A DNA stretch of 8,679 nt, taken from assembly GCA_032160945.1 (NCBI GenBank), contig JAVHTL010000138.1; one strand, 5' to 3'. The position numbers and the translations under genes were made by a program. The stretch is from Fervidibacter sp032160945 (lineage in GTDB: Bacteria > Armatimonadota > Fervidibacteria > Fervidibacterales > Fervidibacteraceae). Within the stretch, counting starts at the first letter, position 1, and each line of letters begins with the position of its first letter. The notes under the pieces were generated by a model. The model did no database searches. It saw only the letters and a program-made list of their open reading frames with translations, and was not told the origin of the DNA. Shown piece by piece: positions 5,909-8,679 of this stretch.

Positions 5909-5979
5909 TGTAGGGCGGGGCTTCCATGCCCTGCTGACTTTTTAAATTTCGTCGGCAGGGGCAGATCCTATGCCCTACA
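5909..5979. repeat. Two-unit palindromic repeat, copy 2
   Basis: It begins TGTAGGGCGGGGCTTCCATG and ends TATGCCCTACA. The left arm (5909-5938) and right arm (5951-5979) are imperfect complements around an AT-rich centre. Its first 30 nt match the forward unit of copy 1 closely, including the shared word GGGCTTCCATGCCC with one change, so the two belong to one repeat family 285 nt apart. Confidence 0.7.
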
Positions 5980-6151
5980 AAAAAATGCTCGCCAGATAAA
6001 TCAGGCACTCATTAAGTTCGTCATCAACCACAGGTGACACACACTTTGCAACGGATGTGCAGGTTATAGACATTTCCTTGAACCGCTGCATACTTTTTGA
6101 TGTGATTGCGATGGATGAAGGTTGCAAATGTTGTCTTTGATAAAAAGTTTT
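5980..6151. other. Intergenic stretch, no recognisable gene
   Basis: Only short open frames occur here, without ribosome sites or recognisable products. Together with 5804-5908, which is likewise featureless, this is the space between the mobile element, the second palindromic repeat and the terminator. Confidence 0.5.
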
Positions 6152-6175
6152 GCCGCCACCTAAGATGGTGGCGGC
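6152..6175 (-). terminator. Transcription terminator after ftsI
   Basis: GCCGCCACC-TAAGAT-GGTGGCGGC is a perfect 9-bp, GC-rich stem with a 6-nt loop, 33 nt beyond the ftsI stop. On the minus strand it is followed by AAAACTTTTTA, so the T-run starts about five bases late, a little atypical for an intrinsic terminator. On the plus strand it is followed by TTAAAAG. It probably ends the dcw transcript. Confidence 0.65.
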
Positions 6176-6208
6176 TTAAAAGTTGCTTTGTTGAACCTGC
6201 GACTGGGC

Positions 6209-8104
6209 TTATTGTCTTTGCAAGTTAGTGAGAGGTTGGGTGAAAAAAGAAAGGGCGGTGAGGTCATGTAAGAGGCTCAGGGGACGAGGGGGCTGCACCC
6301 GCCAGAGTATTTTCTGCCCTAAGGCAGCGAAAAGAGGCGCGGCGACCTCACCGCCCCATTTACCATAGGCTGGTTCATCTAAGAAAATACCAATGACCCA
6401 TTTGGGAGAGTCAGCAGGAAAGAAACCAATGAAGGAAACAAAAACTTTCGTTGGGTCATAGCGTCCGTTGACGACTTTTGTTGCGGTTCCTGTCTTTCCT
6501 GCAATTTTAACTCCACCAAATTTTGCCCTTTTGCCAGTCCCTTCTTCCACAACGGAAACAAGCATATCCCTGATTTTTGAAGCGGTTAAAGGTGAGACTG
6601 CAAATCCAATTTCCTGAGGCTTCAGCCAGCGAATTTCTTCCGACCCTTCGTTCTTAAAGCCCTTGACAACTCTCGGTTTTAAGACTTTGCCATAATTTGC
6701 CAATGCAGCGTAAGCAACGGTCAATTGCATTGGTGTGACAGCAACTCCCTGCCCGAAAGCCAAAGTTGCCTGATGATGACGAGACGAACCTTCAGCCATA
6801 AACTGCTGTGGTGGATCAAGCCAACCTGATTCTTCGTAACCAGCACCAACATCAAGTTTCCTGCCAATGCCCATCTTGCTTAGCGTCTCGTAAATTTGTC
6901 TGTAAGAAGCCCTAAGGGCAAATTGAGCCATTGCGATGTTACAAGAGTGACGCAAAGCGTCGGAAATCGTCTCAACTCCGTGAGCAGCAGTTCCCTTCTG
7001 GACAACCCAGCATCTTATGGAAAAGTTTTTGGTCTTCCAAACCCCATTGCATTGAGCAGTTGAGTTTTCATTTATGACACCGTGATCTAAGAGGGCTGCT
7101 GCTACCAAAGGTTTGAAGGTTGATCCTGGTTCGTAAGTGAAGGCGATTGCTCTGTTGATAAACCTTTCAGCGGGGAACTTGCGATATTCGTTTGGGTCAA
7201 AATCAGGTTTTGAAACCATAGCGAGGACATCGCCTGTTTTCGGGTCAATAACTATGGCGACAGCGTTTTTGGGTTGAAACTTTTTCATTGCCTCGTTGAT
7301 GACTGTTTCTGCTGCTTTTTGAATTTGCTCGTCAAGCGTCAGGATAAGGCTCTCTCCCGATTGAGGTGGCAGGATGGAGTGATAACTTATCGGGATAGGT
7401 TCCCCGCGAGCGTCAGTTTCAAACTCTATTGAACCTTTTCTTCCCCTGAGCACCTTATCCCAATCTCTCTCAATGCCGTAAAGCCCAACATTGTCAATGT
7501 TGACAAATCCCAAAGTTGCAGCACCCAACTGACCGCAGGGGTAGACCCGATGCATTTCGTGCAATATTCCCACGCCTGCCCTAAGGATTCGCCATTCCGC
7601 TGGGACATTCTGCTTTTTCCTCGTTTCCAGAACTTGCTTCAATTTGGCTATTTCGCCTTCGCTCAATTGTCGTGCCACCCAAACAAACCTGACCGAGACT
7701 AACTTGCCATCAGATTTTTTGACGATGGTTCTGCTCAAACGCTTTGCCAAATGCCTTTCTGAAATCTTGGCTAAACTTAGTAGCCGACAAATTGAGTTGG
7801 CGATCCTGAAAGCAATCTCACGATTATCAAGGTTTGAACCCCAAAATTTTTTGGCAGCATTTTGCAGAGCGTTAGGGTCAGCCCAGACGGAATAAGACAA
7901 TTGGCATGTTGCCAAAATTTGAAGGTTTCGGCTGTAAATGTTTCCCCTTGCGGGAGACAAGTCAATTTTACGCAGCCAGATTTGTTCCAACTGCTTTTGA
8001 GCCTTTTGCCAGTTTAATCCTTGCAGGTAGAACAACCAGCCACACAATCCCGAACTCACGATAGCAACAAACACTGCAGCCGACACATATCTCCAATGAA
8101 ACAT
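6209..8104 (-). CDS. ftsI: Septal peptidoglycan transpeptidase FtsI (class B PBP)
   Basis: A 631-residue class B penicillin-binding protein that cross-links peptidoglycan at the division septum. A short cytoplasmic lead and one membrane helix (about residues 6-27) anchor it. A dimerisation domain follows, with SPARGNIYSRN (50-60), RVYP (186-189) and YGIE (209-212). The transpeptidase domain carries all three penicillin-binding motifs: STFK with nucleophile S328, SCN (387-389) and KTG (537-539). No PASTA domain follows; the end is a short tail of about 30 residues. I place the start at ATG 8104-8102, not at an in-frame ATG 48 nt upstream: GGAGGTGA lies 7 nt before it, and the upstream choice would overlap ftsL by 44 nt and add an unneeded cytoplasmic tail. 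The ribosome site lies inside the last codons of ftsL, so translation is probably coupled. The stop is TAA. PbpB, SpoVD or Pbp2 of Gram-positives are alternative names for the same family. Confidence 0.93.
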   Translation of the reverse strand: MFHWRYVSAAVFVAIVSSGLCGWLFYLQGLNWQKAQKQLEQIWLRKIDLSPARGNIYSRNLQILATCQLSYSVWADPNALQNAAKKFWGSNLDNREIAFRIANSICRLLSLAKISERHLAKRLSRTIVKKSDGKLVSVRFVWVARQLSEGEIAKLKQVLETRKKQNVPAEWRILRAGVGILHEMHRVYPCGQLGAATLGFVNIDNVGLYGIERDWDKVLRGRKGSIEFETDARGEPIPISYHSILPPQSGESLILTLDEQIQKAAETVINEAMKKFQPKNAVAIVIDPKTGDVLAMVSKPDFDPNEYRKFPAERFINRAIAFTYEPGSTFKPLVAAALLDHGVINENSTAQCNGVWKTKNFSIRCWVVQKGTAAHGVETISDALRHSCNIAMAQFALRASYRQIYETLSKMGIGRKLDVGAGYEESGWLDPPQQFMAEGSSRHHQATLAFGQGVAVTPMQLTVAYAALANYGKVLKPRVVKGFKNEGSEEIRWLKPQEIGFAVSPLTASKIRDMLVSVVEEGTGKRAKFGGVKIAGKTGTATKVVNGRYDPTKVFVSFIGFFPADSPKWVIGIFLDEPAYGKWGGEVAAPLFAALGQKILWRVQPPRPLSLLHDLTALSFFTQPLTNLQRQ

Positions 8105-8108
8105 CCCT

Positions 8109-8501
8109 TCACCTCCTTCCCAACAAAGTCGTTTTGCTTTTTGGCATCTCAATCCTCAGCAAAGTAGGATTGCCTTGCAGAGATTGCGAATGGGCTGGCT
8201 TCACCGACAATTTTGAAAAGCGAAGAGCAATGGAGGCTTTCAATTGCTGCACTTGCATCTCTTTGGCTTGAATTTGCCTTTTTTGCCAATTGCAAAATTT
8301 AGCCTCTATCAGTATGAGCATGCTGACTAAGCACCAAGCGAAAGACAAACAAACGAGAGGTGCAAACCACTTTGCTATGTTTGCTGGAGAACTCAACGAT
8401 TGAGGCTTTGGTTTTTCTCGCCTACCCCTTCGTGGCAGCGGTGGTATCGTCACCGCCATTTCTTCTGCCAATGTGCCGACTTTGCGGGCAGACATCGCCA
8501 T
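8109..8501 (-). CDS. ftsL: FtsL-like cell-division protein
   Basis: A 130-residue bitopic protein: a basic, proline-rich cytoplasmic N-terminus (1-43, with PRRGRREKPKP), one membrane helix at about 45-66 (FAPLVCLSFAWCLVSMLILI), then a short coiled-coil-like stretch at about 71-97 (NWQKRQIQAKEMQVQQLKAS). FtsL proteins diverge too far for motif recognition, so the call rests on topology and on position between rsmH and ftsI, where ftsL sits in most dcw clusters. In the cell it would join FtsB/DivIC and recruit FtsW-FtsI to the septum. The ATG (8501-8499) has GGAG 9 nt upstream and lies 15 nt behind rsmH; the gene ends in TGA, 4 nt before ftsI. Confidence 0.78.
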   Translation of the reverse strand: MAMSARKVGTLAEEMAVTIPPLPRRGRREKPKPQSLSSPANIAKWFAPLVCLSFAWCLVSMLILIEAKFCNWQKRQIQAKEMQVQQLKASIALRFSKLSVKPAHSQSLQGNPTLLRIEMPKSKTTLLGRR

Positions 8502-8516
8502 AGTGCATCACTCCCT

Positions 8517-8679
8517 TCACCTTATCCTCTCAGCAGCCCTTAACTTGCAACTTCGGGAACGAGGATTTTGCCTCCGCTCTTGGTAAGAAGGACGAATTGG
8601 GTCTTTGGTCAAGATGGTGAGCATCGGTCGCTCTTCGCCCTCCTTGAGAGGTTGAGCCAAAGCAGCGAAAGTTTCCTTG
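8517..8679 (-). CDS. rsmH: 16S rRNA m4C1402 methyltransferase RsmH (C-terminal part)
   Basis: The last 53 residues of a gene entering from the right edge. The tail LTILTKDPIRPSYQERRQNP followed by RSRSCKLRAAERIR is the well-conserved C-terminus of RsmH (MraW), with the 'T.kPi.Ps..E...NpRsRSAkLRaaer' signature. RsmH methylates N4 of C1402 in the decoding centre of 16S rRNA using S-adenosylmethionine. The SAM-binding domain lies outside the window. Its position directly before the ftsL-like gene is the usual dcw order (mraZ-rsmH-ftsL-ftsI). The stop is TGA. Confidence 0.93.
   Translation of the reverse strand, partial: KETFAALAQPLKEGEERPMLTILTKDPIRPSYQERRQNPRSRSCKLRAAERIR

Noticed and set aside
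5813..6037. Open frame of 74 codons spanning the second palindromic repeat
   Set aside because: It reads through the repeat, has no ribosome site and does not resemble any family; it is not a credible continuation of the truncated gene either.
8102..8152. Earlier in-frame ATG for ftsI at 8152
   Set aside because: It overlaps ftsL by 44 nt, lacks as good a ribosome site, and adds residues not expected before the membrane anchor; GGAGGTGA clearly points to 8104.

Overview
The window looks like bacterial chromosome from a division-competent, peptidoglycan-making organism. Base composition is moderate, genes are tightly packed, and Shine-Dalgarno sites are strong (AGGAGGTGA before one TTG start). 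The gene style and the short palindromic GTAGGGC...GCCCTAC repeats remind me of uncultured thermophilic lineages around Armatimonadota/Fervidibacteria. That placement is an impression, not something the sequence proves.

Layout from left to right. (1) Positions 1-4031, minus strand: a multi-pass membrane protein of ABC-2 permease type whose two halves look like copies of one another, then a mannonate-dehydratase-type enolase-superfamily enzyme with a complete set of catalytic residues, then the N-terminus of a RecA-like (RepA/AAA_25-type) ATPase cut by the window edge. (2) Positions 4187-5125, plus strand, divergent from the permease: a gene for a secreted protein of unknown function. It has a good ribosome site and ATG, but an in-frame TGA falls inside the signal peptide, and its 3' end runs into a mobile-element repeat that supplies the stop codon. 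(3) Positions 5122-5803: a 682-bp element bounded by perfect 19-bp inverted repeats. It holds the N-terminus of an IS200/IS605-type TnpB (also interrupted by TGA), a three-unit palindromic repeat, a probable TnpB C-terminal scrap and a nested stem-loop near the right end. (4) Positions 5804-6208: decayed intergenic DNA with a second palindromic repeat and a strong hairpin that probably terminates the leftward cell-division transcript. (5) Positions 6209-8679, minus strand: part of the division/cell-wall (dcw) cluster in the order rsmH (C-terminus only), an ftsL-like gene, ftsI (class B penicillin-binding protein). It is very compact: gaps of 15 and 4 nt, with the ftsI ribosome site inside the end of ftsL.

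How the genes work together. RsmH, the FtsL-like protein and the FtsI transpeptidase form the usual start of the dcw operon, but here the transcript ends after ftsI instead of continuing into murE/murF/mraY. The permease and sugar-acid dehydratase may be co-transcribed (58-nt gap), although no metabolic link is evident. No ATPase for an ABC transporter lies next to the permease. The most unusual part is the roughly 2-kb plus-strand strip at 4187-6175, where gene decay, a reduced tnpB element and structured repeats are stacked together. I saw no CRISPR array, tRNA, rRNA or recognisable defence system.
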